Made by a program: the position numbers and the translations under genes. The notes beneath the pieces were generated by a model. The model was given only the letters and a program-made list of their open reading frames with translations, ran no database searches and had not been told where the DNA came from. A stretch of 64,000 nucleotides of DNA. It comes from Acanthosepion esculentum. Taxonomy: Eukaryota > Mollusca > Cephalopoda > Sepiida > Sepiidae. Location: the NCBI GenBank assembly GCA_964036315.1, contig OZ038511.1, forward strand, positions 517,729 to 581,728, given 5' to 3'. Positions 22,131-34,589 of this stretch are shown piece by piece. The first letter of the stretch is position 1. Each line of letters begins with the position of its first letter.

Positions 22131-22903
22131 TTTCTCTGATGAATCCACTGTCCATCAGTTTGTCCAGCGAAAACAGCAAGTTCGTAGGCCTGTTGGCACA
22201 AGATATGATGACTGCTATACCCAAGGTACTGTGAAACATCCTTCCAGTATCATGATTTGCAGGGCTGTGTCCACTAATGGGACACCTTGACTTTTTGTTA
22301 CCCACTGGAATGACAATGAACCATGCCAGGTACTTTGAAATGCTGAAGGACAAGCTTGGACTTCATATAGCTGTTCATAGTTGTGATACAATCAGGCAGG
22401 ACGGTGCTCCTTGTCACTGTTCAAAAATAGCAAGTGTTTTCCTGAAGAAGAAGAAGAAAGTCAAAAGCTTGGATTGGTTTGTTAACAGTCCCGATCTCAA
22501 TCTGACTGAGAATCTGTGGACTCTACTGAAAGATGAGGTAGCGGATAAACAACCCACAAGTGCCAAAGACCTGGAAAATGCTATAAAACAAGTCTGGATC
22601 AGCCAGTACTGCTGAGTACCACTGGGTACTACAAAAGTCTGCTGCACAGCATGCCTCGTCATCTACAGGATGTAATAAAGAACAAAGGCAAATATACAAA
22701 CTCCTGAGCCTTCCCAGATTTGCGAGATCCTCACAAAAACTGCCTGATATGAATGTTTCTCAAACTTGTGGATTTAATTTTGAAGTACTATGTTTTTATG
22801 TGATTCAATGATTTTGCATAATAAATTTATATTATAGAACCACACCTTATATTATATTTTACATGAAAATCACTAGGTGGTGTTAAACTTTTGCACACGA
22901 CTG
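22130..22903 (+). mobile_element. 5'-truncated Tc1-like transposon
   Basis: A transposase remnant is followed by a 3' terminal repeat ending GTTAAACTTTTGCACACGAC then TG, with TA at 22904-22905, after which the satellite resumes. No matching 5' terminal repeat is visible upstream, so the left side is lost. The insertion is nested in the CTAT minisatellite. Confidence 0.85.
22131..22680 (+). pseudogene. Tc1-like transposase remnant (DD34E type)
   Basis: One frame (from 22131) reads FSDESTVHQFVQRKQQVRRP, then VGTRYDDCYTQGTVKHPSS, carrying the first catalytic D. A second frame (22277-22612) continues with GMTMNHARYFEMLKDKLGLH, IRQDGAPCHCSK (second D), LDWFVNSPDLNLTENLW (catalytic E) and LLKDEVADKQPTSAKDLE. 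The DDE residues survive, but a frameshift near 22280 and an early stop split the gene, and the N-terminal DNA-binding domains are absent. The product would have cut and pasted the element at TA sites. Confidence 0.88.
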
Positions 22904-23614
22904 TATCTATCTCTGCCTGGCAAATATCTATCTTTATATCTATCTCAGCCTTTTAAACATTGATCAATCAATCTATCTCAGCCTTTTAAATATTTATCTT
23001 TCTCAGCCTGTCGAATATCTATCTCCCTATCTATCAATCAAGTTTTCTCAGCCTTTCAAATATCTAACTGTTCAATATCTATCTATCTCAGCCTTTTAAA
23101 TATCTATCTACCTATTTCAGCCTGTTGAATATTTATGTATGTCAGCCCGTCAAAATTTGTCTATCTATCTATCTATATATCTATTTTAGTCTAGCAAATA
23201 CTTACCTACCTATCTATCTCAGCCTGTCCAATATCTGTCACAACCTTTCGAATATCTATCAGCTTGTCAGATATCTATCTCTCCTAGCCTGTCAAATATC
23301 TATCTATCTCAGTCTGTTGAATGTCTATCTCCCTCAGCCTGTCAAATATCTATCTATCTATCTATCTATCTATCTCAGCCTGACAAATATTTATCTTCCT
23401 ATCTCAGCCTGTTGAATATCTATGTCAGCCTATCAAAATATATCTATCTCTCTATTTATCTAGATATTTATCTCAGCCTGTCTAATATATATCTAACTCT
23501 ACCTATCAAATATATATCTATCTTACTCAGCCTGCTGAATATCTTTCTTTCTCAGCCTGTTAAAATCCTATCTATCCATCTATCCTTGTTGAATATCTAT
23601 CTCAGGCTCTTGAA

Positions 23615-23651
<37 letters not shown>

Positions 23652-25003
23652 CAGTCCATTCCTCTATCTATCTATCTATTTCTGTATAATCATACTTGTC
23701 TATCTTAATCTATTCATCTAAGCTGTTGACTTATCTCTATTTTGTATTGAAATTTTTCTTGTCAGTGTTTGCATAAAACTGTTTTTGTCATATTTTTTTC
23801 TCTTCACTTTATTGCAAAAGATCATTCTCTTTATTTTTAAGGCACCCAAGAGGCCTCATTTTATTATAGCTTCACTATTAGTTATTTTATTCTTTTTATA
23901 TCTGATGGCCATGTAAAGATTATAATCACATGTAAAGAATAATATCTATTTCATGTGTTGATAACACCTGGGCTGATAACAATAATAAACTGTTGAGTTG
24001 AACTGAAAATATCTTTGTTTCCAAAAGAGTTACCCCAAAAGCCATCTTGTCAGCAGAAGATTCTTTCTGATTGCAAAGTTTTCTGAATGGTAAGGAATGC
24101 ACTGCAGACAGTTTGAAAGTTGGTCGATGAAATAAAATAAGTTATAAATCCAAGAAGCAGTCACTCATGCAAAACTAAAAAAGAAAGCCAAAAATTGCCT
24201 CCTAAGAAAAAAAATCTTTGTTCTGAAACAAAACAGTTTTTGTTTTGGTTTTTCTCTGCCATGATTTTCATGTGTCTGTCTTGAATGTGTAATAATGCCA
24301 CGCACAATGCATGAAGTAATTACAGCATGTTGCAAAGAGAGTGGCAGAAGGAAAGAAGGAAAGAGCTATAGGTTGCAAAGAGAGTGACAGAAAGAAAGAA
24401 TGAAAGAAAGCGCTATGGGTTTATAAATGTGCAACTTTCTGTTGCATTGACACACAATAGGTTTTTCAAACAATAGCTAAAAGCCATGATCACAAATTCG
24501 TGCAATTTTACATCTGATGCATTGTTTAAAGGTATTTTTGGCTTTAGACTCACAAAATGTGATTTGTTATTCTCTGTATCTGCTTCTGATTTGAAAACAA
24601 TCTCATGGGATTTGACTTTGTAAACTAATTAACAACCTGATCCTAAGTGACATTATTTTAACTAAACTTTTTATGGTGTTATTTCTCTCTCAGCATGCAA
24701 AATGTCCTGCCTACTAGCTTAGATAGTTGACGTTGAATTGGTGTCCAAACTCACATTAAAACACAGAATTCAAATGCTAGTTTTTGAAGTTTGACTTTCC
24801 TTATGACATAATCTCCAACCCATTGTTTTCCATCATTTTACCTCAAACTTGACAAATGTAAACTTATGGAAGTAAAAATATTTATATAATTGTGATTACA
24901 TGTAATTTCACCGATACTTAGGGGTAGAATCTCTGACTTATGCCAAACTGGTTGAGTTTCAGTCTCAGCTTGAAGCACTCGGACATCTAAGCACACTGAT
25001 GAG

Positions 25004-25053
<50 letters not shown>

Positions 25054-25593
25054 TTCATTCATAGCTTAACTCTGTAAATGAAGATTTATTTGTGAAGGTT
25101 ATCAATGTTTCCTGTGAATTTTCAAGTTTCTGAGGTTTAAATGATAGAAAAGTGTTTTCGAACAATAACTATGGGAGAGAGTTTGGCAAATTGTAGAACC
25201 TTTGACCTTACAGCACTGTGTCTTCTGCTCTCTTTTTTGTGAGAATTCGATCACTTAAATTTTAATTTTGCAAAGTCTGAAATTTCTGCTTGAATCAAAA
25301 TTAACAGAAGCCCAACTTGTTAAAAAAAATATTTGACTGCATCGATCAAATACACGCGTGCTTTTTTTCTGCTCTTGTCACTTAAATGGAAAACACTAGC
25401 TAAGTGAAATAAATCGATACAATGTTTTTTCACTTGATTTGATAATGTTTACTTATGAGATAGACATTTAACTTGCATTAAAATTCTCTCCCTGTTTTCT
25501 TCCAAGTTGTAGTTGAATGCTTTAGGAATGCAGGTCAATGATAATCTCAATTATTTTGATTATTTTTTACTGCATTTCACTCAATATCAGACT

Positions 25594-25712
25594 TGATAGT
25601 CACTCAAGGTAGAGAATTATTGAATGAAGTGATATGAATGTCAGAGGAGGTGGTAGGAAGTGATGATTATGAGGATAGATAACTCTTGACTTGAGGTTAA
25701 GATTATAGTAGT
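25594..25712 (+). repeat. Dispersed repeat, copy 2
   Basis: Partner of 5885-6027 on the same strand, with the shared GATTATGAGGATA block. Confidence 0.5.
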
Positions 25713-26009
25713 TTGTCCATGTTTTTACATATATAATTCTGGCTTAGGATTATTATTGGAAAAATCAGGTTGACTTTTACATACAATTTAAAAGAAATTA
25801 AGAATTTTCCAGTTTTACAGAAATCTGAACTCACAATAAACATAGTGTTGAATATTTAAACAGCAGGTTCTTTTTGAAAACAACAGTTATCTTTTTCTCA
25901 TATCTTCAGGCAACTCTTTCAAAGAAAGGATTTGTGATGGTGACAACTTATAACAAAAGTCCTTTATAAGCTTTTAGTAATTTCAGAATACTGCTTGAAA
26001 AACAAAACA

Positions 26010-26130
26010 CTGTCAGATTTTATTATGCAAATCCATATTTTCAAAATAAAGAAGTATTTGATAAATCAATATTGGTAAAATTTTAAAGATAGATTTTGTG
26101 ATAAATATATCATCTGATTGTCAGCTTATA
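26010..26130 (+). repeat. Dispersed repeat (AGATTTTATTAT family), copy 2
   Basis: CAGATTTTATTATGCAAATC and the following AATAAA region match copy 1 at 14445 and, reversed, 29640-29770. Confidence 0.45.
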
Positions 26131-26339
26131 ATGTCAGTTTTATTAGAAATATTTACAATATTTTTTGGTGGTTGGAACATTTATGTTGTTGGTTATCATA
26201 TTGCAAAGGCATATATATAATAGCATAATTATTTAAAGTTGTTTTTAATTTCAGATATATAGAAGCTGTGTTACAGACAAATTGCCACAGGACAAAATTT
26301 AAAAAGAAAAGATAAAAAACCAACTGGTTGTCAATGGAG

Positions 26340-27600
26340 ATGATCAAGGTTTACCACTCCATAAACAACTCATCATCTGTATTCTGATGAATATAGCACA
26401 CAGCAAAATCAGGCCAGAGATAGGACAAGAACAGTGTGGGTTCAGTAAAGACACTGGAACAAGGAATGCAATATTCATGCGTAAAGAGCAATACAAATGC
26501 AGAAGGACGTGCACCTGTGTTTTATAGACTATGCAAAGGCGTTCAACAAAGTATGCCATAAAGATCCGTTGGAACTGCTCGCCAACCTTGATATATTTGG
26601 GAAAGATATGAGAATAATCAAGAACCTATACTGGAAGCAAACGACATGCATGCAGATAGAGAATGAGTTCAGCATATATACAAAAATAGATAGGGGCATA
26701 TGGCAAGGATGTGTCTTCTCACCAGACTTATTTGATCTATACAGCAACTCAATTCTGAGGGAACTGGGAATCCTACCAGGATTCATCATTGGCGGCCAAA
26801 ATCTTAACAACATAAGATACGCAGGTGACACAGTGCTGATAGCAGACATGGAAAGTAAATTACAAACTCTCACCAACAGAAGGTAGTGAAGGAGGGTGAG
26901 AAGAAGAGACTAAATATAAACTACAAGAAGAATGCATGGTTATCAGTAAAAAGATGAGCCCAAAATGTGATTTACAGGTTGGGGATACTAAAATCAATCA
27001 GGTGCAGAAATTTAAATATCTGGGAAGTGTTCTGACAGAGAAAAGTAAGTGTGACACTGAGATCCGAAGTTGTATTGGGTTGGCCAAAGACACATTCCAA
27101 AAGCTAAGCAGAGTATTACGAGACAGGAGGATTTCATTAGTAACAAAGAACAGAGTACTGAACTGCTACATGATATCTGTCCTTTACAACAGCGAATATT
27201 GGACGGTCTCCTCAAAGATGAAGAAGAGACTCAAGGCACCAGAGATATGGTTCTCCAGAAGGATGCTAAGGATATCATGGACCGAACATGTGAGCAACAA
27301 TGAGGTTTTGGAGAGGATACAAACAAGGAGGAAACTTATACTTAACATCAAGAGGAGGCAGTTGAAATTTCTGGGACACATAATGAGAAAGGAGGGCTTG
27401 GACAATCTGATACCCACAGGACAGATCGAGGGATAGAGGGGCAAGAGAAAGCAACATGTTATATACCTAGTGGGCGGTAGTTGACGGAACAGGGTTTGGG
27501 AGAATTAGCAAAAGGATAAAGCATATTGAGAGCTACAAGAGATAGGGGGAAGTGGAGAGCCATGATCGCCTATGTCCTGAAGGTACATGGCACATAGAAG
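26340..27600 (+). pseudogene. RTE-like LINE reverse transcriptase and 3' domain, decayed
   Basis: An N-terminal piece near 26400 reads KIRPEIGQEQCGFSKDTGTR. The open frame 26497-26886 holds the RT core: DVHLCFIDYAKAFNKV (first catalytic D), IWQGCVFSPDLFDLYSN, and NNIRYAGDTVLIADME, where the catalytic YADD has become YAGD. After a frameshift at about 26885, 26936-27436 continues with VQKFKYLGSVLTE, ISLVTKNRVLNCYMISV, MLRISWTEHVSNNEVLERIQ and LKFLGHIMRKEGLDNL. The last coding part ends W-R-A-M-I-A-Y-V-L-K near 27590. The RT mutation and frameshifts make it inactive. The RTE-like placement is from recall of similar proteins; the clade is less certain than the LINE call. No upstream endonuclease domain is present. 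Confidence 0.88.
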
Positions 27601-29449
27601 AAAGAAGTTGAAGGATTCTCTTACAGGTTCAAATACATGGATGAGGAGAAACAACAGTAATGAACAACAAAGGCCAATATATAATTTAATAACATTTAAT
27701 TTTAACAAGATGATACATGAAAACATTAATGCAATATAGTGCATGGAAAGATGTATACGTTATATAATCTGATATGAATAGTTAAACCCCACTTAGCTTT
27801 AGTCATTGGCCTGAAATAAAATAGGGTTTTCTCTTTTCCCTTTTCTCTCTCTCTTGTTTTATATTTATCTTTTGTTCTTTTTACTTGCAATTCAGTTTGT
27901 TTCGCACATGCAGCAATATCTCTTGATATATTATTCTTTCTTCATTGTTATGAATTTTGACCCCAAGAATTGGTCATTTACTCTCTTTACATATTTAGCA
28001 ATGTAGAATTCATTGTTTGGGTAGGAAGATTCAGTGTTGTATAAGTCTTAACCTGTGTCTAATTGAGTGGGTCATCCATGCCTATCTTAGGTGTTTAACA
28101 TGCTTAGTAATTCAAATTTGATATGTGCAGCACAGTATGTTGAGTTGAATTGGAACTCATCATCATTGTGCAATTTCCTTTGCTTGATAGTAACAAGTGA
28201 AAAGAGATGTTACTCACTTAAGACACAGATTCCAATTAATTCCTTTCGTTATTTTCCCACTTGACATTTCGTACTTGATGTGATTTGGCATGTGTGAGGA
28301 TCTATTTTTAGATCTTACTTGGACCTGTTACTAAGTCATCAGCCTGTCTGACCTAATTGTTCTTGTAGTCAGAGACTATTATTACAGATTGAAAGAGAGA
28401 GGGTGAGTGGATATACTACATTATAGTGAGGTGGAAAGAGATAGTTTGCTAATTTTAAAATGTGTGTGGTTAGGGGTTTTGGCTGCATAAAGATATAAAC
28501 AGCTGCCATGGGTCAAATGAGAGATAGAACCTCAAAAGAGAAAAACATATTATTATAGTTATTGAGTGATGTAAACACATTGTTGAAGAGTGTGAAAAAT
28601 TTGAAGAGACATTACAGTACAATAAAAAAAAGAAAATGAATACATTGATAAGAATAAAAAACTGGCTTTAATACTGTAACAAAAAGAGATTTTAAACAAA
28701 TTAAAAGGGTAATAAGCAAGAAAAGTGGATTGGTTAGCAAGAAAATATTTGAAACAACTTGTGTAGTAGTAATAGTGAACAAAAAGAAAAAAGATGCAGA
28801 ATATTTAAAAACGTTTGTTAAAGACATGAAAGCAACCAAACTATAAGCTTTATATCAATATCTAAAGGAGGAATGAATAAATTGGGCAAAGAAATACCTG
28901 AAAATTGATTTCTTAACAGTAATTTTTAGTGATAAATATACAGCTATGTTGTATAAACTTCAGGGCAGGGCTAGCTGTTAGGTTTTCCAAGGAAATAGTC
29001 AAATATCACAAGATAGAAAATAACATTGATGAAATAGATGATTTCTTTGGATTAATATTGTTGGTGGTAAAATTATAGGTCCCTTTAGAATTTCTAATAG
29101 TATTGAGATAAATGCAGAAAATTATTCTAAGTTCTTGGACAAGAGACTTTTTAATGGTACAATCATGACGAAGAAACTTTTTAAACTGAAAAGTACATTT
29201 ATGCAGGACACATTCTACTGAATTCACTACTGTCCAACTTACTAAAAAAATATTCAAAGAGAAGAATGGCCCCACTCTCTGCACATATTAATCCAAGAGA
29301 AGACTTGTGGTCCATAATTAAAAGAGATGAATATGAGAATGGAAAAAAACATAAGAAGCAATAAAATCAGTTGCAAATCATGTTAAACAGAAACAAGATC
29401 TTAACAATACCAATGAATGAAAGACTGATGAAGGTTATAGGACGTCAGG

Positions 29450-29528
29450 TTCATAATAACACATACATTAATAAAATAACACTTTATTGAATAAAGTATT
29501 ATTTTATTCAGTTACATGTTATTATGAA
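29450..29528. repeat. Palindromic hairpin sequence
   Basis: The inner arms 29470-29488 and 29490-29508 pair over 19 bp with one mismatch around a single G. Outer arms (TTCATAATAAC at 29450 and GTTATTATGAA ending at 29528) extend the fold. It could be a fold-back mini-element or a replication-derived inverted duplication. Confidence 0.8.
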
Positions 29529-29639
29529 TAAAGTTTATTCAGGAATATAAGATATTGTGTTAATCAAATATGACTCATGTCCTTTAGATTAATTTATTAA
29601 TAAAAAAATTATAATAAAAATTGACAACTTCAAAAGAAG

Positions 29640-29770
29640 ATCAATATTTTTAATCAAAATAGATATTCTAAGCTGATATTCACAGAATATATTGCTCATG
29701 TAAGTATATCCTGAAAATGTCACTAGTTTTATTGCAAAAATATTGATTTGCATAATAAAATCTCACACAG
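29640..29770 (-). repeat. Dispersed repeat (AGATTTTATTAT family), copy 3
   Basis: The minus strand reads GAGATTTTATTATGCAAATC then an ATTTTTGCAATAAA block, as in the copies at 14445 and 26010. Confidence 0.4.
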
Positions 29771-29932
29771 TGCATGAGAAGAGAACTGATTTTATCAATA
29801 AACCCTTTTTTGCAAATTGAAAATACACACATACACACAGTCATGTGTGTCTGTGCATATATAAACATATGCCAAAATAGATATTATTATGCCTAAGAAA
29901 TTTCTTGAATATATGCATAGGTATCTGCTGAA

Positions 29933-29933
<1 letters not shown>

Positions 29934-29993
<60 letters not shown>
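29934..29993. repeat. (TA)n microsatellite
   Basis: About 30 uninterrupted TA units. Confidence 0.97.
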
Positions 29994-29995
<2 letters not shown>

Positions 29996-30262
29996 TAGAT
30001 AGATAGTGTAGCTAATTTGTACATTGAAAACTATAAAAAATCTACTTTCAATTACTATGGTTAAAATGAAGAATGTTTTGCCACACTAATTGAGTAGTAT
30101 TATGTGTGCACTAATGGAATTTTGGTATATTAAAATTTTAGCATACTAATCGAAAGTGCATTAATTGAGGGATGCTATATATATATATTTTCCTTGTCTG
30201 TCATATTCAATAAAATATGTTTGAAATAAAAGTTGCTGCCTAAATATACATTAGGCATCTTA

Positions 30263-30307
<45 letters not shown>

Positions 30308-30399
30308 CTCTCTCTGTATATATATATATATATATACATACATACACACACACACACAATGTAGAATTAATATAAATTTAAAATTTGTCACTTATCTGA

Positions 30400-30940
30400 T
30401 TGATGTTACCTTTAGCATCCCAACTCTGGAGTTTCGCAGATGGACACTTCACAAATCATGCCATTCCTCAAGTTTGCAGTCTGGGGAGTTAGGTAGCCAG
30501 ATATAAAGGGTGATGTGGTCATAGAAATTGCCTGGGAGCCATGACTAAGTTCTCCTGCTTGTGTGACATGGTGCAGAGTCCTGTTACCAGACATAGTCTT
30601 CCAGCAGCCATCCTCTTGACTCAGGGCAGCAATACTTCCTCAGGGCATTGGTGTAGGCCTCTGTGTTCACCAACAAATTTGGGTGTTCTTTTCTTATCAG
30701 AATGATCAGAGTGAGTTTTCTGAGCTGCTGTACCTTTGTAATCACCATTAGACTCATCCAACTCTTCTTGAATCCCCTGCACTGTCCTTAGATTGACCCC
30801 AAATACTCTGAAATGTTTCTGGCAGAGTAAATTGCGTCATAGTGCTCTTTCTCACAGACAGTGCCCAACTGATCTTTCTATACTGTGCAGTCAACAAAAT
30901 CAAAAACAAACAATGCACAAAACTAAAAATATAAAATGTC
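30400..30940 (-). pseudogene. Mariner-type transposase remnant (C-terminal part)
   Basis: Minus strand, around 30595-30430: Q-D-S-A-P-C-H-T-S-R-R-T (second catalytic D), a stop, SWLPGNFYDHIT, then IWLPNSPDC with the third catalytic position (D). Upstream, around 30930-30720, a degraded stretch includes LIRKEHPNLLVNTEAYTNAL. At least two stops lie in the catalytic frame and the N-terminal DNA-binding region is missing. The motifs place it in the Tc1/mariner superfamily, in a D-D-D mariner branch. Terminal repeats were not found, so the element limits are approximate. Confidence 0.78.
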
Positions 30941-31714
30941 AACAACTTACCCATCGTACACTGTAATTGCAAAGATCGTTTATACCTGACAAAACAAGGA
31001 ATTTATTCAACAATTTAAACACTTGTGTCAGAAAAATTAGAATTTGTAAAGTGTGTAGTTTTAATGTATTTTTTTGAGGAGAAAATGTTCATACAACAGA
31101 TTAAATGATCTGACACAAAATAATATGAAAAAATGTTTAAGACAAACCTAAGAGAGTTTATTGCTCACTGAAGGGATATATGTTTTGCATATGTTCAAAG
31201 GTAGGCGAAGAAAGATAGTTCCAAATACTTAGCTTTCTTGGATTGTTGAGAGAAAATTCTTTGAAGTGTCGTGCACTGTTTAGAGTCTGATAATATAATT
31301 GGTGAGTAAATTTTACACTGGTCTGAACTTCAACATTGGTCACGAGGAACTGAAATGAAACATTTTACATGACTTCAGATGCTCTTCTCTGATTAATTTT
31401 TATTTTTCTCCTCATTTTATATCAAAAAGGATTTTGTGTAGGCTCAATACTTACTTTTCTTCTTGTTGCCTGATTGGCTAATTTCTGAGAAGTCAAGGTT
31501 TTCATTGGTCCAAAAACAATTTCACATAGGCTCACAAATTTATTTCCATCTTCTTCTCCTCACTCCTCCGAATTTGAAAAGATTGGGTGATGGGAGTTAT
31601 TATTTCGCACTCACTACATGAGTTCAAGCAGATTTTTGCAAATAAAATACTCAATATTAAAAATTAGAACAATAATAGATAATGGATAAATAAAATAAAT
31701 AAACAATTCTTTTA

Positions 31715-31826
31715 TTGTTCTCTCTACTTTTGTTTTTCTCATATTCTCTAACACTCAGTAAACTTTTGTGTCTTAGTGGCTTTATTGCCTTACTTGGGGT
31801 GAAATGCTTAAAAAAATAAGTTAATC
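31715..31826 (+). repeat. Isolated CR1-like LINE 3' tail
   Basis: GTGTCTTAGTGGCTTTATTG then CTTACTTGGGGTGAAATGCT and an A run matches the end of the LINE at 58260-58380 and copies at 47200-47330 and 58610-58660. Only the 3' end is present, as expected for a heavily 5'-truncated insertion. Confidence 0.7.
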
Positions 31827-33154
31827 TTTTGACTTTTAATTTCCACTCATCAAACTAAGAAATCTATAGAATTAATTGTCACATTTATTATTTAGTTTAA
31901 ATATGTTAAATAAAAAGTTCTTGTTAATTATTAACGTTAACTAAATTATAAATTTGTTCCATTGCAAAAACATTAAGTTGACAAAACAAAATTTTTTCTA
32001 TGATGGGCAGAAAGAACGCTGTCTCTGTGAAACTTAAGGTTGGGAGATATATCATTTGTTGAATATCTATCATTTTCCTATTATTATAAACCTTATGTAA
32101 AAATAAAATTTTAGTAAAAGGTCTTTTTAAAATATATTACTTTAAAGATTTAAAATTAGTTTATGAAAGTCAGGTGTCCAGATTGTTTTTTTTTATTTTT
32201 ACTTCTCTTTCTTACGTTGATGGAAATGAAGCGAAGTAAATGGAAAATAATTTAGTCATGAACTGATGTGCAAAGAAAATCTTTGTGTGTCATGTAAAAT
32301 ACTTAGCTTCAGTTGACAGAAAGAAAATTCTTACTTTTGCATTACGGTCAGAAAGAAATCTTTTTTTTTTTTTTTTGCTACTGGTTGCACTAACATGATT
32401 AGTTGTGGTTAACGAGAATTTTTTCCTTCTTTCTTGAAGAGTAATTGTTTTGGAAACAAAATCACAATGTAGGCAATGAATTTATCAGCCAGTGTTCTTG
32501 TTACTTTTTTCGTCTTCTGTCTCTATTAAATTGCAAGATCGAACAAACAAAATGAATTGAAATTCCTTAAAATCTGAAAGTCTGGCACTGCCTAGAAAAT
32601 TAAAAATGACAATGATAAAGAAAAGAAAAAAAATGAATTTCCTAAATCATCAAAAGTAATAAAAGTTGAAAAGAGGGAAATAGATAAGCAAGAATGTCTT
32701 TAAAAAAAACATGAATCAATTTTTGAATGATAGTAGTTAAAAAAAAAAAGATGGCCAAGAAAATAATATCTATTAATAAAAGAAAAGCTAGTTCTCTGTC
32801 CGTCACACACTATCCACATGAATGTAATGATAAAGTATATGTATATATGCGTGTTGTGCTTGAGTGACTTACATGTACTTACTCTATACACAGAGAGAGA
32901 CACACACTGACTGAATTTGAAATAAGACTTTGGAATAACTCATTCTGAACAACTCTGACCATGGGCTCGGCAATAAAACCATAAACTTGGAGACAATAAA
33001 ACACAATTTAAACCCTGAAAGAAAAAAGAAAAATAATTGTAATATTTTATTGAACTTTTCAGAAATTATTCAGTAATAAATAGAAATATTTTTTAAAGAT
33101 TATTTTTAATTTTGTGAAAGTATTTTTAGGTCTGTCATTGAATAAAAAATGAAT

Positions 33155-33156
<2 letters not shown>

Positions 33157-33199
<43 letters not shown>
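33157..33199. repeat. (CA)n microsatellite
   Basis: About 21 uninterrupted CA units followed by GAGAGAGA. Confidence 0.97.
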
Positions 33200-33202
<3 letters not shown>

Positions 33203-33879
33203 AGAGAGAATGAAATTGAAATGGATATGTGTGTCGGAGGGCCATTTTCCCTTTCTGTCTGGCAATGCCTGCTGAGTCCATGATAAAGGGTATAAACTGA
33301 AATGTGAATCCCTTTGATGCCATTTTTATAACTCCTTTTGTATTTAAACTGAATTTGATCATTTTGCTGTCAGGTCAGTGAAGGGGACCAAACTAGTCAT
33401 GTCTAAGATTCACTGTCAGCTTAAAAAGTTCATTATTCTAAAGTGAATGATAAAGTTAAGTAATAAAAATCAAGTTGGTCAAAAAGTGATGCATAATTAA
33501 GTTAAAATGATGATGATGATGATGATAATGCAAATAATAAAACTGTTGAAATTTATGTATGGCAGCCGTTTCAAGAGTTTTAGCCGATTAAAAGTAGAAA
33601 GGTGACAAGAGTTTTTGCTGTGTACGCATTTACAAGATCACGATCAAACATATTTTTAAACCAATAGCAAATTGTCAAGCAAAAAAAGATTTGGCTATGC
33701 AGACACGATTTTAGATTTTACCAAGGAAGGAAAAAAATCACAACAGTTCTTCATTATTCAACTGCAGAAATTAGTCAAAACTGCTCAGATATTTCCATTG
33801 TAAACTTAAATTAAACGACATTCCAGTTTTAAAATAAGTTAGTTTGAATCGTTTGTCAGTTAAGGTGTTCCGAAAATGA

Positions 33880-34584
33880 GTTTGGCTGGTGTACAGCTGA
33901 AATATTCTTTGACAATATTCCTGATGGACAGAAGAATTAGAGGTAACTCATCAATTCAACTCATAGTGTGGGGTGTTGTAGATTGGGGAGGTTTTAACAA
34001 TCTGAAATTGTTCAACTGGTCCGGAAGAAAGGCTAATTCGAATTGTTTTCCACAATCAGTTGTGATTACTTGTGTCATTCCGAAAGTTGCAACCCAGTCT
34101 TTTCAAACTGTCTTGGAGACTCTGTTGCCAATAGGTGCTGGTATCCCTGACACATGGGTAGGGAACTAATGATGTCAATGTGTAGATGTATGAATAGGAT
34201 GTCAGGGTTTGTAAAGAACCCAAAGTTGATTTAGTATGACACTCTAGGTATGTGGAAGTCCATTCTCAGTGGTTGGGCATAATGTTTGGCCAAATGAAGC
34301 ACTCGATGATGAGTTTGACCGTGGCTCATTGCTCGTCCATGGAGGTGATGGAAAGCCTTCCTCCTGAGTGTGGGAGGGATATAGAATCTGGAGTTAACTG
34401 GTTTAGCATCACAGTAAAGCTTCCTGTTACTGAATTGGGGTTGTAATTCTTGAAGCTTGAATGAAGTGTTCGTTAATACATCTTGTAACATTGAGTCTAA
34501 CCTTAGTTCTTGCAATATAAAGTGATGGCTCAGTATCTTGCAATCAGTGGATGCATTAATGTCTGCTTTTGAGTGTGTGTTCAT
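33880..34584 (-). pseudogene. Gypsy integrase remnant
   Basis: The 34584-34231 piece contains LRLDSMLQDVLTNTSFKLQE, FYIPPTLRRKAFHHLHG and SHGQTHH, the N-terminal HHCC-like region of a Gypsy integrase. The 34170-33880 part reads HWVATFGMT in degraded form (WVATFGMTQVITTDCGKQFE), holding the second catalytic aspartate, then SIDELPLILLSIRN-like sequence. The first aspartate and catalytic glutamate are not visible. Stops and frameshifts are present. Confidence 0.72.
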
Positions 34585-34589
34585 CAGTT

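Larger units (their letters stand above)
19590..23745 (+). repeat. Large degenerate CTAT/CAGCCTGT minisatellite, interrupted
   Basis: The unit is roughly CTATCTATCTCAGCCTGT followed by (C/T)(G/A)AATAT, about 25 bp with a variable number of CTAT steps. It fills 19590-19705, 20735-21892 and 22905-23745, about 2.1 kb in all. The breaks are a Penelope/SINE block and a Tc1-containing block. Open frames of up to 136 codons inside it (for example 20740-21147 and 21466-21876) are low-complexity translations rich in Y, L, S and I, not genes. Embedded (TA)n and (GT)n runs lie at 20783-20850. Confidence 0.9.
23750..26330. other. No recognised gene; (TA)n and dispersed repeats
   Basis: It holds a (TA)n run at 25006-25050, GAAAGAAAG-type purine stretches at 24350-24410, a dispersed repeat at 25594-25712 and another at 26010-26130. 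No coding or RNA motif was seen. Confidence 0.4.
27605..30390. other. No recognised gene; palindrome and (TA)n
   Basis: Contains a near-perfect hairpin at 29450-29528, a dispersed repeat at 29640-29770 on the minus strand, a (TA)n run at 29934-29993 and CT/TA/CA microsatellites at 30255-30357. I see no coding domain. Confidence 0.4.
30980..33870. other. No recognised gene; LINE 3' tail and microsatellites
   Basis: The only features seen are a LINE 3' tail at 31715-31826 and a (CA)n run at 33157-33199. A minus-strand open frame across the CA run (33135-33362) is partly a microsatellite translation; its non-repetitive start has no motif I recognise. Confidence 0.4.
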
